From Waterburya agarophytonicola KI4 (GTDB lineage: Bacteria; Cyanobacteriota; Cyanobacteriia; Cyanobacteriales; Xenococcaceae), in NCBI RefSeq assembly GCF_020640915.1, contig NZ_JADWDC010000005.1:1-64000 (forward strand): DNA of 64,000 bases. Reading direction: 5' to 3'. The position numbers and the translations under genes are program-made. How positions within the stretch are numbered: the first letter of the stretch is position 1; every line of letters begins with the position of its first letter. Positions 9,841 through 19,299 of the stretch are shown here, in pieces. The notes beneath the pieces were generated by a model. That model ran no database searches. It was not told where the DNA came from and saw only the letters and a program-made list of their open reading frames with translations.

Positions 9841-10904
9841 TGTTCATTCCATCTTTCTACGCCACTTTCGTAAATCTCTGTCAAGATTTGGTTGATGTTG
9901 TATTTGAGCGACCAATCTGGATAGTGAGATTTGAATTTTGCTAGATCGCTGATATACCAAATGTGATCCCCGCTACGGTTGTCATCTGTGTAGGAGTAGT
10001 CGAGCTTTTTACCTGAAAGTTTTTCCGAAATTTCGATCGCCTCCAGCATCGAGCAATTGCTGTCTCTACCGCCACCAATATTGTATATTTCAGCCACACG
10101 GGGGTTTTTGTAGAATTCGTAAAAAGCAGCGATCAAGTCTGAAGAATGAATGTTATCGCGGACTTGCTTTCCTTTGTAACCATAGATGGTATAAGGTTTG
10201 CCAATGGCAGTACACTTGACCAAATAGGCAAGAAAGCCATGAAGTTCCGTACCAGAGTGGTTTGGCCCTGTCAAACAACCCCCTCTAAAGGAAGCAGTAC
10301 GAATGCCAAAATAGCGTCCGTATTCTTGGACTAAGACATCCGCTGCAACCTTGGAAGCCCCAAATAAAGAATGTTTGCAGTTGTCAATACTCATGCTTTC
10401 GGGTATACCTGCATAGTATGGGTGAGATGAATCTATTTCCCAACGCTTTTCTTCCTCGATTAGAGGCAAAGCATTAGGAGTATCTCCATATACTTTGTTA
10501 GTAGATGTGAAAATAAATACCGCATCGGGACAGTATTCACGAGTTGCTTGCAATAAATTTAGAGTACCGTTGGCATTAACAGTAAAGTCAGAAAAGGGAT
10601 CGCTGGCAGCCCAGTCATGGGAGGGTTGAGCAGCAGTATGAATAATTAAAGAAATATCACTACCATAGTGTTGGAATATTTCTTTAATATCTTCGTAGTC
10701 TCTAATATCTACTTCTTTATGCTGATAGTTATCAATTTCTTTTTCTAATCTTTGGCGATTCCATTTAGTAGAAGCTTCTTCGCCAAAGAAAAATTTCCGC
10801 ATATCGTTGTCAATACCGACAACATTCATACCAATGCTGCTGAAAAACCTGACAGCTTCGGAGCCAATTAAACCAGCCGAACCAGTGATAAGTGCTACGC
10901 CCAT
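9837..10904 (-). CDS. NAD-dependent nucleotide-sugar epimerase/dehydratase, CDP-paratose-2-epimerase-like
   Basis: An extended short-chain dehydrogenase acting on nucleotide sugars. The NAD-binding [10 protein letters not shown] motif (8-17) follows the start at once, and STNKVYGD (134-141) is the active-site Ser/Thr region. The YxxxK catalytic pair appears as F181-G-A-S-K185, so the usual Tyr is Phe. The neighbouring block CFRGGCLTG-like sequence (here [20 protein letters not shown]) is typical of the CDP-tyvelose epimerase-like group. The Phe may therefore be a subfamily trait, as I recall it in relatives, but that is unverified. It is co-transcribed with the WecG-like gene through a four-base overlap and probably supplies its donor. 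The product sugar is unknown. Confidence 0.82.
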   Translation of the reverse strand: MGVALITGSAGLIGSEAVRFFSSIGMNVVGIDNDMRKFFFGEEASTKWNRQRLEKEIDNYQHKEVDIRDYEDIKEIFQHYGSDISLIIHTAAQPSHDWAASDPFSDFTVNANGTLNLLQATREYCPDAVFIFTSTNKVYGDTPNALPLIEEEKRWEIDSSHPYYAGIPESMSIDNCKHSLFGASKVAADVLVQEYGRYFGIRTASFRGGCLTGPNHSGTELHGFLAYLVKCTAIGKPYTIYGYKGKQVRDNIHSSDLIAAFYEFYKNPRVAEIYNIGGGRDSNCSMLEAIEISEKLSGKKLDYSYTDDNRSGDHIWYISDLAKFKSHYPDWSLKYNINQILTEIYESGVERWNEQ

Positions 10905-11349
10905 ACTTAACTTTATTTCTAATTATTTATTTAACTTGTTTCTAAGCTTGTTCCTTCAAACCCAACCAAAAGATTTAGAATCTAAATATTTTGGCTTATT
11001 TTTTGCGTATTTTCTACTACGTAGATTCACGAGTAATTTTAGTAATATTACTATGGAACTTGTGAATATGTCGATAGCTAATTGGCAAACTTCATGATAA
11101 AAATATTTGGACAAAAAAAATGTAACGATGGTATGATTACTAAGTTTAAAAAAACAACTTTTAACCTTTTAAGTAGAAGCTACTCAAGCAAATAATTCAT
11201 GATTTACTTGATATAGGAGATAAATTTTCAGGGGGTAGGTAGTTAACTATATTTCAAGATTTTGTTGTCTAGGATCGAGTCAGTATCAGACATGGATTAG
11301 TTATTTTTGTTTGAGTATTATATAGTCATTTAGTTAAAAAATTATCATT
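10905..11349. other. Intergenic region between divergent epimerase and glycosyltransferase genes
   Basis: 445 bases, very AT-rich, separating two divergent genes. It should hold promoters for both. A plus-strand open frame runs from inside the epimerase gene to 11097, but its sequence follows the reverse of the epimerase and then runs into AT-rich DNA; I regard it as chance. No strong hairpin, repeat or RNA gene was seen. Confidence 0.5.
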
Positions 11350-12531
11350 ATGTTAATTGGAATATTTGAAGTTAGCGAACCAAACCATTACTCTGCGGTA
11401 AACGGTTTAGTGAAAACTTACGCTAGCAATCCTGACAATGAAATAATAGTTTATACCCTACCTTCAATTGAAAAAGCACTTGTAGAAAATGGCTTGCCCG
11501 AGAACTGTAAATTGGTAATCTTAGCAGAAAATCAATCTTTGAAAAAGCTTTTAGATAGTGCAGAAAAGATTGCTTTTGATCGCATACATATTTGTACTAT
11601 TTTTGATAACTATCTTGAATTTGGCAAGTTCAAACCTCAAACAAAAGATATATATTTCCACGTACATCAAATTGAAGAATGGTATAACGATGATTTTAGC
11701 CGTGCCATTAATACCTTGATTCCTAGTTTAAAAAATAAGGATCAAAATAGACAATATTCTCGTATTATTGCGCGGGCAGTCCGCGATTATTTAGTTTATC
11801 GACCTATTCGTCAAAAAATGTTAGATAATTTTGATCGCAACTATAATTTGCAGTTGATCGTTCATAGTGAAGGACAAAAGGAAGCTTTGGAGGAGTATTC
11901 TTGCAAATCTCCCATTACGATCTTTCCTTTTGCTATTTATGAAGGAATGGAAGATTCTTCCCAAGACAACAAAGTGTTACGAATTTGTATACCAGGAGTG
12001 ATTACTCAAGCTAAACGAGATTATTTAAGCTTTTTTGCCGTTTTAGAAGAAAATGCTGCTATTTTGAGCGATCGCATCGATCTTTATTTATTAGGCTATG
12101 TTACGGATCGCGAGAAAGATGAAATGGGAGCAGCAATTGAGAAATTAATTAATAGTGGTTATCAAGTTTGCTATCACGATACATTTGTCTACGGAGAGGA
12201 ATTCGATAGAGCGATCGCCAATTGCGATATATTATTAAACAATCAATTTATTAGCAAAAATAGTACAGAAGTTTATGGTAAAACCAAGGAATCTGGCATG
12301 ATCTTTAATATGCTCAGAGCAGCGAAGCCTGGTTTTTTACCTAAAGAATACAATGTTTCTGAAGAATTTTACGAGTGTACTTTGTTTTTTGACAGTTACG
12401 AGCATTTAGTAGAGTTGATTAAGGATCTTGCCAAAGATCCACAACAATTGTCACAACTTAAATCCTCTGCCCAAAAGTTATCTAAGAGTTATTTACCCAA
12501 CAATCTTTATCCCAGATTGGTAGGTAAGTAA
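11350..12531 (+). CDS. Putative GT-B-fold glycosyltransferase, unassigned family
   Basis: A 393-residue cytoplasmic protein with no signal or transmembrane segments. Its shape suggests a two-domain GT-B enzyme. There is an N-terminal alpha/beta half with HICTIFDNYLEFGKF and FHVHQIEEWYND (about 75-115). The C-terminal half begins near IPGVITQAKRDYLSFFAVLEE (about 212-232), where GT4-type enzymes place their donor domain, and continues with LYLLGYVTDREKDE and YGEEFDRAIANCDILLNN (about 280-300). The usual GT4 E-x7-E motif is not clear, but KESGMIFNMLRAAKPGFLP (about 318-336) sits where it would be. Its place inside the polysaccharide locus supports a glycan role. Acceptor and donor are unknown. 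Confidence 0.6.
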   Translation: MLIGIFEVSEPNHYSAVNGLVKTYASNPDNEIIVYTLPSIEKALVENGLPENCKLVILAENQSLKKLLDSAEKIAFDRIHICTIFDNYLEFGKFKPQTKDIYFHVHQIEEWYNDDFSRAINTLIPSLKNKDQNRQYSRIIARAVRDYLVYRPIRQKMLDNFDRNYNLQLIVHSEGQKEALEEYSCKSPITIFPFAIYEGMEDSSQDNKVLRICIPGVITQAKRDYLSFFAVLEENAAILSDRIDLYLLGYVTDREKDEMGAAIEKLINSGYQVCYHDTFVYGEEFDRAIANCDILLNNQFISKNSTEVYGKTKESGMIFNMLRAAKPGFLPKEYNVSEEFYECTLFFDSYEHLVELIKDLAKDPQQLSQLKSSAQKLSKSYLPNNLYPRLVGK

Positions 12532-12547
12532 GCATAATTAAATTAGA

Positions 12548-12582
12548 AACTCACGGTGATTCAACTTATCATCGTTGAGTTA
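12548..12582. terminator. Bidirectional terminator-like hairpin between convergent genes
   Basis: AACTCACGGTGAT (12548-12560) pairs with ATCATCGTTGAGTT (12568-12581) with a small internal mismatch, around a TCAACTT loop. It sits between the convergent glycosyltransferase genes and includes the stop codon of the minus-strand one. A short TTATTTG follows on the plus side. A terminator serving both directions is plausible. Confidence 0.45.
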
Positions 12583-13546
12583 TTTGTCGCGCCATGCGAT
12601 CTATTTCTTGTTGCAACGCGGTATTCCATCGATCGCGATCTTCACTAAGGTCTAGCTCTCGTAGTGATAGTCCTCTAATGGCAGCAGCGATCGATTCTAC
12701 TGAATTATCAACCACTATCGCCCAATCTCCAAAGAGTTTTTGGGTTAAAGTGGTTTTGCTAATCACCAGTTGCGTATCGGAAGATAGTGCTTCACAAGCA
12801 CCACTGGGTTGAGTTGCATTACTAGTAGTTAAAACCAACGCAGCAAGACTGGAACAAAGCATATTATGATATTCTTCTAGAGCTAAAAAACCAGTCAAAC
12901 TAACATTATTTAATTCTTTAAGGCTAGCTGCTGTTGCCGAATCTAGCTTCTTAACATCGGCCGTGACTACAAACTGATATTCTGCTAATTCCTTCATGGT
13001 TTGAATTAGTAACTCGACAGGCTCATCCCAAGGATCGAAAGAAGCAATGACCAAAATTTGTTTTGCTTGGCGTTGTAGAGGGGAGGATGGTGCAATCGAC
13101 ACAATGGGGTCTGAGATGGTAAATAGTTGAGAATCAGGAGAGATCTTGCTAACCAACTGATACATTTCAGAGTTATGGACAATTATGCCCAAAGCATCTT
13201 GCAATAAAGTTTGGCTCAAAGGTAGTTTTTGCCACATTTCCACTTGAAACAAGGGGTTGTGAGCGTCAATTATATAAGGTGTTTTGGTTAACCAAGCAGG
13301 TAAAGCACTAAATGTAGGAGGACATTGAGCCACTACAAAGTCTGGCTTTTTCAGCCAAATATCTTTGATGCTAACAATTAATTTAATTAGATAATCTAAA
13401 GGTCGTAGATATTTACTGCTAAATAAATGAGGGATAAATTTTAGTTCGCAATTAATGGAGGGAGCTAGGACTTCTGGTCTTCTTTGATATTTTTTCCAGA
13501 CTAAAAATAAACCAGAGGCTTTTTTTATTGTTGTATTATCAGGCAT
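12569..13546 (-). CDS. Glycosyltransferase, GT-B fold (group 1-like)
   Basis: A 325-residue soluble enzyme. The N-terminal half holds PDFVVAQCPPTFSALPAWLTKTPYIIDAHNP (about 89-119), typical of the acceptor-side domain, in which a lipid-linked glycan is met near the membrane. The C-terminal half starts with QILVIASFDPWDEPVELLIQTM (about 163-184) and continues to VSLTGFLALEEYHNMLCSSLAALVLTTSNATQPSGACEALSSDTQLVISKT, in which GACEALSSD takes the place of the GT4 E-x7-E donor-binding motif. It is convergent with the previous glycosyltransferase and separated from it by a hairpin. Donor and acceptor cannot be read from the sequence. Confidence 0.8.
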   Translation of the reverse strand: MPDNTTIKKASGLFLVWKKYQRRPEVLAPSINCELKFIPHLFSSKYLRPLDYLIKLIVSIKDIWLKKPDFVVAQCPPTFSALPAWLTKTPYIIDAHNPLFQVEMWQKLPLSQTLLQDALGIIVHNSEMYQLVSKISPDSQLFTISDPIVSIAPSSPLQRQAKQILVIASFDPWDEPVELLIQTMKELAEYQFVVTADVKKLDSATAASLKELNNVSLTGFLALEEYHNMLCSSLAALVLTTSNATQPSGACEALSSDTQLVISKTTLTQKLFGDWAIVVDNSVESIAAAIRGLSLRELDLSEDRDRWNTALQQEIDRMARQITQR

Positions 13547-13640
13547 TATGAAAAATATATTTACTATAGTCTCTAAAAAAGCAATTATTCTGTAAAAACT
13601 TGGCAGCGATCGCTTTTTATCACCATCAATTTAATTTTAC

Positions 13641-13670
13641 TCTTAGATTCTCTTAGATTCTCTCTGAGTC
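13641..13670. repeat. Ten-base tandem repeat at a gene 3' end
   Basis: TCTTAGATTC occurs twice in tandem (13641-13660) and is followed by the related TCTCTGAGTC. The repeat covers the stop codon and last codons of the minus-strand acyltransferase gene. It is short and could be slipped-strand duplication. Confidence 0.5.
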
Positions 13671-14366
13671 CCAAGTAATATTTTCTTTAATAACTTTAGC
13701 TGGAATACCCGCAACGACAGTATTACTCGACACATCTTGGGTTACTACCGAAGCAATACCTACTACAGAATCTTGGTTGATGGTAACTCCCTTAAGAATT
13801 TTAGAATAGGCTCCAATCCATACGTGGTCTGCAATCTTAATGTTCTGGGCTAGATTGATCCGCTTGCCACTGGCTAAATCGATAATTGAATGAGAATCGC
13901 CATTACGAATGTCAATACTATAAGCAAACAAACAATTCTTGCCTATTTCAATCGAAGAATTGGGTTCGGTGATAGAAATATCTACATTGACAATATAAGT
14001 ATTGTCTCCAATTGATAAGTTGCAATTGCGATCTTCGATCCAAATTTTACCTCCATTGGTAAATCGACAGTTTTTGCCAATATAAATATTATGGTCGCAA
14101 CCACGAATATAAAAAGTCACATTTTCAATAATTGCCTCTGCGCCGATGACGATTGTATTGCGATCGCCATTAATATCAAAACTAGAATTTTTAACTATAG
14201 AATTATTGATATCTATTTTATTGGATTTGCCCTCAATCTTGGTATGGTTATTAGTTGATTGCCACTTGACAAATATTTTTCTTATAATGTCCCTAGTTCG
14301 AGGATAATCAGTCAAATAAATGTTCGCTTTTTTTGCCCAGTGATATATTTGATATGTTTTGTTCAT
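13653..14366 (-). CDS. Left-handed beta-helix acyltransferase (hexapeptide repeat)
   Basis: A probable O-acetyltransferase that decorates a polysaccharide or its precursor using acetyl-CoA. From about residue 50 to 225 the 237-residue protein shows repeated hexapeptide rungs (for example IVIGAEAIIENV, IYIGKNCRF, LSIGDNTYIVN, IEIGKNCLFA). The catalytic and CoA-binding end is HVWIGAYSKILKGVTINQDSVVGIASVVTQDV and VAGIPAKVIKENI, the classical signature of this family. The active-site His is probably the one in ADHVWIG. The N-terminal 45 residues are basic and lack the repeat. It lies between glycosyltransferase genes, fitting modification of the exported glycan. Confidence 0.88.
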   Translation of the reverse strand: MNKTYQIYHWAKKANIYLTDYPRTRDIIRKIFVKWQSTNNHTKIEGKSNKIDINNSIVKNSSFDINGDRNTIVIGAEAIIENVTFYIRGCDHNIYIGKNCRFTNGGKIWIEDRNCNLSIGDNTYIVNVDISITEPNSSIEIGKNCLFAYSIDIRNGDSHSIIDLASGKRINLAQNIKIADHVWIGAYSKILKGVTINQDSVVGIASVVTQDVSSNTVVAGIPAKVIKENITWDSERI

Positions 14367-14605
14367 TGTTCTTAATCTCTTCGTTCGACTGTTGCCAATG
14401 AAATAAATTCATAAGTTAACGACAGACGGCTTTGATTGACATCACTACAATAATTGATGGCGGTAAAAATCTAGCTTGAAAAAAGTAGTTTTAATATATG
14501 TTTTAAACATATCTGAGAATAACATCTAGCTTTTGATAAGAATTTTTCTCAATTAATTTATTAGATCGTACTTTCAGATAAATAATTAGACTTTTATAAT
14601 AATTA

Positions 14606-15637
14606 ATGAAAATATATACTTTTGGAGCATTGGGAACTACTCGTGTAGAAATATTGTGGTCTCTCAGACCAAAAGATCGAGATCCAATCTTCACTCCATA
14701 TATCGATGGAGCTAATCATATAGAAGTTGATTCGATTCAAGATTGTGAGATCGCTATTTATCCCCGACGAGTTTTCCACCCAGAAACTTTAGAATTTGAC
14801 GATCGCGTTTATGATGCAGCGACCAAGGCAAAAAGATATAATAAGCCGCTGATCGTCGATGGGACCAGCGATTCTGATGTGTTTTTGAATCTACCAAATA
14901 CTCATATATTACGTTGCGGTTTATATAAAAGCTTGCAGCAACCATTTGAGACAGAATGTCCTTTTTGGAGTAATTATAGGACCAAAAATAAATTAGATGC
15001 GCTCAAGATTTCATCTAAACCCAAAAAACCGACAATTGGTTTTTGTGGGACTACTTCTTCCATGGGTACTTTATCAAATATAGCAAAGTTTGCTGCACCC
15101 AGTATCCTGACTAAATATATCCTATCTCAAGGAAAAAGAGCTTCTCAGGTTGATATTAGACTCCGAGAAGGCATGAGCCTCAAGTTAAGAGAAATAGCAG
15201 TTAATTTACTAACCTCGGACAAAAGACTAAATAGTTATTTCGACCTCACGAATGATCATAAAAGTTACTATTCTAATGACGAAAATAATCGTATTGCTCT
15301 AGAAAATTTATTTATTGAAAATACTAGTAAATCTGACTATATTTTGTGCGTTAGAGGGACGGGTAATTATTCAGGACGTTTTTATATGGCATTAAATGCA
15401 GGAAGAATACCAATAGTTTTAGATACAGATCTTGTAATTCCTTTTGAAGATAAGCTTCATATAATCAAAATTTCTCTCGAATCTTTAGCGCAAATAGGAG
15501 ACATAATTTTAGAACACTTTGAGAACACTACTGAAGGAGAATTTAAGGCAATTAAAGCGCAAAATCGCGAGGTATATCGCCAGTTTATAGCTCCCGAACG
15601 ATTCTTCAATAATTTTATTAATAATATTGTGGAGTAG
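14606..15637 (+). CDS. Exostosin-like glycosyltransferase (GT47-type)
   Basis: A 343-residue protein whose C-terminal part carries an exostosin signature: SDYILCVRGTGNYSGRFYMALNAGRIPIVLDTDLVIPFED (about 249-288). There a conserved Gly-Arg and Glu/Asp-flanked loop bind the nucleotide sugar. A second recognisable piece is KPTIGFCGTT (about 141-150), the usual start of the C-terminal domain in these enzymes. No membrane anchor is present, unlike eukaryotic exostosins. Bacterial members are scattered in capsule and EPS loci and may add uronic acid, galactose or xylose; the specificity here is unknown. It is convergent with the membrane-protein gene at 15666. Confidence 0.78.
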   Translation: MKIYTFGALGTTRVEILWSLRPKDRDPIFTPYIDGANHIEVDSIQDCEIAIYPRRVFHPETLEFDDRVYDAATKAKRYNKPLIVDGTSDSDVFLNLPNTHILRCGLYKSLQQPFETECPFWSNYRTKNKLDALKISSKPKKPTIGFCGTTSSMGTLSNIAKFAAPSILTKYILSQGKRASQVDIRLREGMSLKLREIAVNLLTSDKRLNSYFDLTNDHKSYYSNDENNRIALENLFIENTSKSDYILCVRGTGNYSGRFYMALNAGRIPIVLDTDLVIPFEDKLHIIKISLESLAQIGDIILEHFENTTEGEFKAIKAQNREVYRQFIAPERFFNNFINNIVE

Positions 15638-15665
15638 AGAATGTTTTAGGATCGATCGAGATTAC

Positions 15666-16424
15666 TTATCTAGACGTCATTTTATTACTTGACGATTTAA
15701 AAGATAGAGAAAAATGTAGCTCGCTCAGTTGAGATTGAATATAAGACAATAAGCCATTGATAAAGATCACTATACCGAACATTTCTAGTAATTCTTCAAT
15801 ACTAGAAGCGATGCCATATATAGTTGTATATCCATAATTATCGGCTATATAACCTCCTACTAGCTCCATTCCCAAAGCTCCACCAACATAAACTGCTCCA
15901 GCTAAAATAAATAGCGTTCTTGTTTTAGTAGGTAAATTTTGAATAAATTTTCTAAAAGCAATCAGAAAAACAATTAATAAAAAGAATGCAGGAATAACCC
16001 AAGTAAAATATAAGATACCTTTTGCATTAATTGCTCCCCGCAAAATAGGAATTAATAGCTCGTGGATACTACAGGCTTCATCGAAAGCTAAAAATAAGAA
16101 AATAAAAGATAGTGCTTTCCAATGTTTGACATATTTAGCTTTTTGGGTTTTTCTGAAGGTAGTAATAATTGCCAAAAGATAACTACAAAATCCTAAAGCT
16201 AAAGCAGAATATAAAGAAGGAAAATTAGATTCCTGGTCAAAATTAAAGTAATGAGAAATAAGCTCTGTACCGTTAGTAGCATTGAACCAATAAACAATTA
16301 CTCTTTCTGTGAGATTAAACAGAACTAACAAGGCAATTATTGAAAGCAAGAATCTCGTAACTCTTTTAGCGGATAGGTTATATACAGGTAGCTCGAATTG
16401 CTCTGAAACTTGACTAGACCTCAT
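15666..16424 (-). CDS. Polytopic membrane protein, unknown function
   Basis: A 252-residue protein with about six hydrophobic helices (roughly 22-45, 70-89, 104-118, 137-158, 170-190 and 205-226). Charged residues sit at helix edges: FDEACSIHELL (Asp115, Glu116, His121, Glu122), GMELVGGY (Glu187) and SSIEELLEMFGI (Glu210, Glu211, Glu214). Such a set of acidic residues and one His could bind a metal or carry protons, which is inference only. No family is recognised. It sits between an exostosin-like enzyme and a secreted glycosidase within the polysaccharide locus, so an envelope function is possible. Confidence 0.6.
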   Translation of the reverse strand: MRSSQVSEQFELPVYNLSAKRVTRFLLSIIALLVLFNLTERVIVYWFNATNGTELISHYFNFDQESNFPSLYSALALGFCSYLLAIITTFRKTQKAKYVKHWKALSFIFLFLAFDEACSIHELLIPILRGAINAKGILYFTWVIPAFFLLIVFLIAFRKFIQNLPTKTRTLFILAGAVYVGGALGMELVGGYIADNYGYTTIYGIASSIEELLEMFGIVIFINGLLSYIQSQLSELHFSLSFKSSSNKMTSR

Positions 16425-16642
16425 AAATATCTGTAGTTAACTCGATACTGAACGACGGTCTATTAATAATACCTTAACCCAATAATAATTTTATACCCAC
16501 TGGTTCTTAACTTTATACAATATTTATCCGATCGAGTTATGGCGATCGATAGCAAAGTCTTCTGCTTGTTACCAATAAAAAACTCGACATAAGTTACTTA
16601 GATCGAGAAACATAAACTATCGGAAATGACTTTTTAATTTAT

Positions 16643-17884
16643 TCATAGCCGACTAGGAGCTTCTTTCAAAGCTCTCGCCACTGCTTTCCAAGCAGATTTG
16701 GGTTCGTATTGCTGGTCTAACAATAAAGGGCGTACTGCTGCACCATCCTGTCTGGGGGCAAAACTAGAAATCCAAGTATGGCGATCGCTCAATCCCCAAC
16801 TAATAATTGTGGTAACAGCAGGCTCATCTAGTACTACAGAAAGATATTGATAATAAGCTTCCGCCACAGCGCGATCGCGTTCGGCAATATTTTTAGGTAG
16901 TTTATTATCTCTGACATCTAATTCTGAGATAATAATTTTAATACCCATACTGGCGACATCACTTAAAAACTTACGAAATTTCTGAGCATCAAACTCTTTA
17001 TTACGATGTCCTTCAAGATGACTTTGAATTCCTAAGGCATGAACTGGCGTACCTTTAGCTTTCAACCGTTCTAATAAGCGAAGAATGGCTGCTCTACGCT
17101 GTTCTTCGTAGCTGCTACCAAAAGGATTGCTGTAGGTTAATCCATTATCATTGTAGGTCAAGATTGCATTGGGGTCGGCTTCGGCTGCGATCTTAAAAGC
17201 ACGTTCGATATAGTCTGGTCCGAGGAAATTCAGCCAAGTACGATATTTTTCTCCTCGAACACCACTTTTAGTAGTATCTTTTAAATTATCGCTACGACCA
17301 TCTTCCACTCTGATCGCTTCGTTGACTACATCCCAAGAGCTAACTTTTCCTGCATGACGCTGGGCTATTGTCTTAATATGATTGGTAAAAATTGTATCAA
17401 TTTCACTATTAGTAGTCTCGCTAGCCTTGAATTTATTAATTAACCAATCTGAATTAAACTCATTCCAAATTAAAGGATGACCTCGAAAATCAAGCTGATT
17501 TTGATTGGCAAAATTGAGAAAAGCATCAGTTTGACTAAAATTATAGTTGTTATTACCAAATGGACCTACAGTAACGCCAAAGAAGCCTCCAACTACAACC
17601 TCATATTCTCGGGTAAAAATTCTTTGAAACTTTTGATCGTTAGAAATATCTGTGTGAGATCTTTGAGTAAAGCCACCATATTTAATACCTTTTGCTGCTG
17701 CTAATTGACGTAAGGTTTCTCCTCTAGCTTTATTATTTTGTTTAGTTAAATTATTAATATATTCCCTCACTTCCTCTGCTTGTGCAGTAGAAGACAGGTG
17801 TTTATGTACCAAACTTAAGGCACTGAAACCACCCAATCCTAAAAGAAATGAACGTCTTCCTTTTTGATATTTGTTTTTAGTCAT
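16643..17884 (-). CDS. GH10 family glycoside hydrolase with Tat signal (endo-beta-xylanase-like)
   Basis: A retaining endo-glycosidase of family 10, whose usual activity is beta-1,4-xylan hydrolysis. The N-terminus KGRRSFLLGLGGFSALSL (8-25) has a twin-arginine motif and a hydrophobic core ending near AQA (34-36), so it is probably exported folded by the Tat route. The acid/base Glu is in WDVVNEAI (Glu189) and the nucleophile is in IIISELDVRD (Glu321). FRGHPLIWNEF (133-143) has Asn where most xylanases have the WH His, and YNDNG (244-248) replaces NDYN. Substrate specificity may therefore differ. The site within an EPS locus points to trimming or release of the cell's own polymer rather than plant xylan. 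Confidence 0.9.
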   Translation of the reverse strand: MTKNKYQKGRRSFLLGLGGFSALSLVHKHLSSTAQAEEVREYINNLTKQNNKARGETLRQLAAAKGIKYGGFTQRSHTDISNDQKFQRIFTREYEVVVGGFFGVTVGPFGNNNYNFSQTDAFLNFANQNQLDFRGHPLIWNEFNSDWLINKFKASETTNSEIDTIFTNHIKTIAQRHAGKVSSWDVVNEAIRVEDGRSDNLKDTTKSGVRGEKYRTWLNFLGPDYIERAFKIAAEADPNAILTYNDNGLTYSNPFGSSYEEQRRAAILRLLERLKAKGTPVHALGIQSHLEGHRNKEFDAQKFRKFLSDVASMGIKIIISELDVRDNKLPKNIAERDRAVAEAYYQYLSVVLDEPAVTTIISWGLSDRHTWISSFAPRQDGAAVRPLLLDQQYEPKSAWKAVARALKEAPSRL

Positions 17885-18020
17885 AGAACTAGATTCTTGA
17901 CTTCATAATAGCTTTACATTATTAAGTTTATCCTTAAAAAATAAAAATTTACCTCTGTATATTTATCTATATTCAAGTTATAAAAATCGCAATCATTATG
18001 TTATTAAGATATCATTGAAA

Positions 18021-19292
18021 TCAAGTAGATTGATTGTGATATTTATAAATAGCTCCCCAAAGAAAAACCATTAATAAAAATTCTGATGCAATTGTTGCCC
18101 AAATAGCTCCATGCCAGCCATAGAGAGGAATTAGCCAGAAGTTTAATAAACCATTAAAAATCGCTACTATTACTTGAGCCGTAGTTCTAACACTTTGATA
18201 GTTTGCTCCAGTTAAGGTATCTGCTGCAAAAAAGTGCATGGTTCTAAAGACAATTGTTGGTGACAACCAAATCAAAGCAGCAGCAGAATCTTGATACTCC
18301 GAACCTAATATCTTAGGTATGATTGGAGAGCAAATGGCAATGCCTGCAATGGCTATCATAGAGTATGCCAAAGACATAGGTAATAGTTTTTTGCATAGAG
18401 CAAAGCTACCTTTAATACCCGAAGCTCCCTGTTGAAAAAACTTTCTAAACGAAGCTAATGCCACTGACTGTATGGGAGTAAATGCTACGTTTAAAATCTG
18501 GTAGGCAGCACCGTATATCCCCGTGGCTTCTAAAGTAGACAACTTCGCCAACATTGACTTGTCTAAGTCATTGTAAATATTCTGAGCTGATATACCCACC
18601 GCAAAAGAAAGTCCCAATCTTAATTCTTTTCCTACCTTAGATAGATTAAATTTAGGATAAGCAACTTGCTTGATTACTAAAAAAGTTGACATCAAAGATG
18701 CAACGAATGTAGCAAAACAATATAATATGCACCAAGTTAATATACTGTGGTCGTCAAAACAAAGTAAAAAGAGTACGGATGCAAAGGATCGATTGAGAGC
18801 AACCATGATAATCGATTTAGCAGTATGACTAATCAACCCAACAGCAATAAAAACATCTCTAGTAGTATCATTTAACCTTAAAAAAATTAGATTGGCTAAG
18901 GAAACTAAAAATACCGCCCAGATAGAAATACCAGGTATGGGTATAAATTGATAAATTATTAAGATTAAAGAAGTAAATATAGAGCCAAAAATTAGAGTTT
19001 TAAGGATTGTTGTTCCCCAATATTCTCTAAACAAAGTGCGATCGCGAGAAACATTTTGAATTAAGACTTCTCCTGCCCCCAAACTGGCAAAAGGAATAAA
19101 AATAGAAACAATCGCAACTATACCGACATAAGCTCCATATCTTGTTGGCTCGAAGGTACGAGCTAAAATTACAAAATAAACCCCTTGAACGCCTAACTTT
19201 AAAATAAATGACTTAAAAATCGTCAAAGAGTTTTTTAATGTTTTACTTTGCAATAGATTATTAAACTTTGAATCAGACCTCTTTTTTGACAT
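18021..19292 (-). CDS. Wzx-like polysaccharide flippase (MOP superfamily)
   Basis: Flips undecaprenyl-linked repeat units across the cytoplasmic membrane. The 423-residue product is polytopic, with about a dozen hydrophobic segments. N-terminal sequence KSFILKLGVQGVYFVILARTFEPTRYGAYVGIVAIVSIFIPFASLGAGEVLIQNVSRD is characteristic of oligosaccharide flippases (helix, then the Y-G, G-A-G and conserved Asn-Arg elements). It starts seven bases after the stop of the Wzy-like gene on the same strand, so they form a pair that is translated together. The order polymerase then flippase fits a Wzx/Wzy pathway. The repeat unit it moves is not known. Confidence 0.87.
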   Translation of the reverse strand: MSKKRSDSKFNNLLQSKTLKNSLTIFKSFILKLGVQGVYFVILARTFEPTRYGAYVGIVAIVSIFIPFASLGAGEVLIQNVSRDRTLFREYWGTTILKTLIFGSIFTSLILIIYQFIPIPGISIWAVFLVSLANLIFLRLNDTTRDVFIAVGLISHTAKSIIMVALNRSFASVLFLLCFDDHSILTWCILYCFATFVASLMSTFLVIKQVAYPKFNLSKVGKELRLGLSFAVGISAQNIYNDLDKSMLAKLSTLEATGIYGAAYQILNVAFTPIQSVALASFRKFFQQGASGIKGSFALCKKLLPMSLAYSMIAIAGIAICSPIIPKILGSEYQDSAAALIWLSPTIVFRTMHFFAADTLTGANYQSVRTTAQVIVAIFNGLLNFWLIPLYGWHGAIWATIASEFLLMVFLWGAIYKYHNQST

Positions 19293-19299
19293 TAATTAA

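Noticed and set aside
10807-11097. Plus-strand frame of 96 codons starting inside the epimerase gene
   Set aside because: It follows the reverse of a well-supported gene and then enters AT-rich DNA with a low-complexity translation; no start signal or family pattern.
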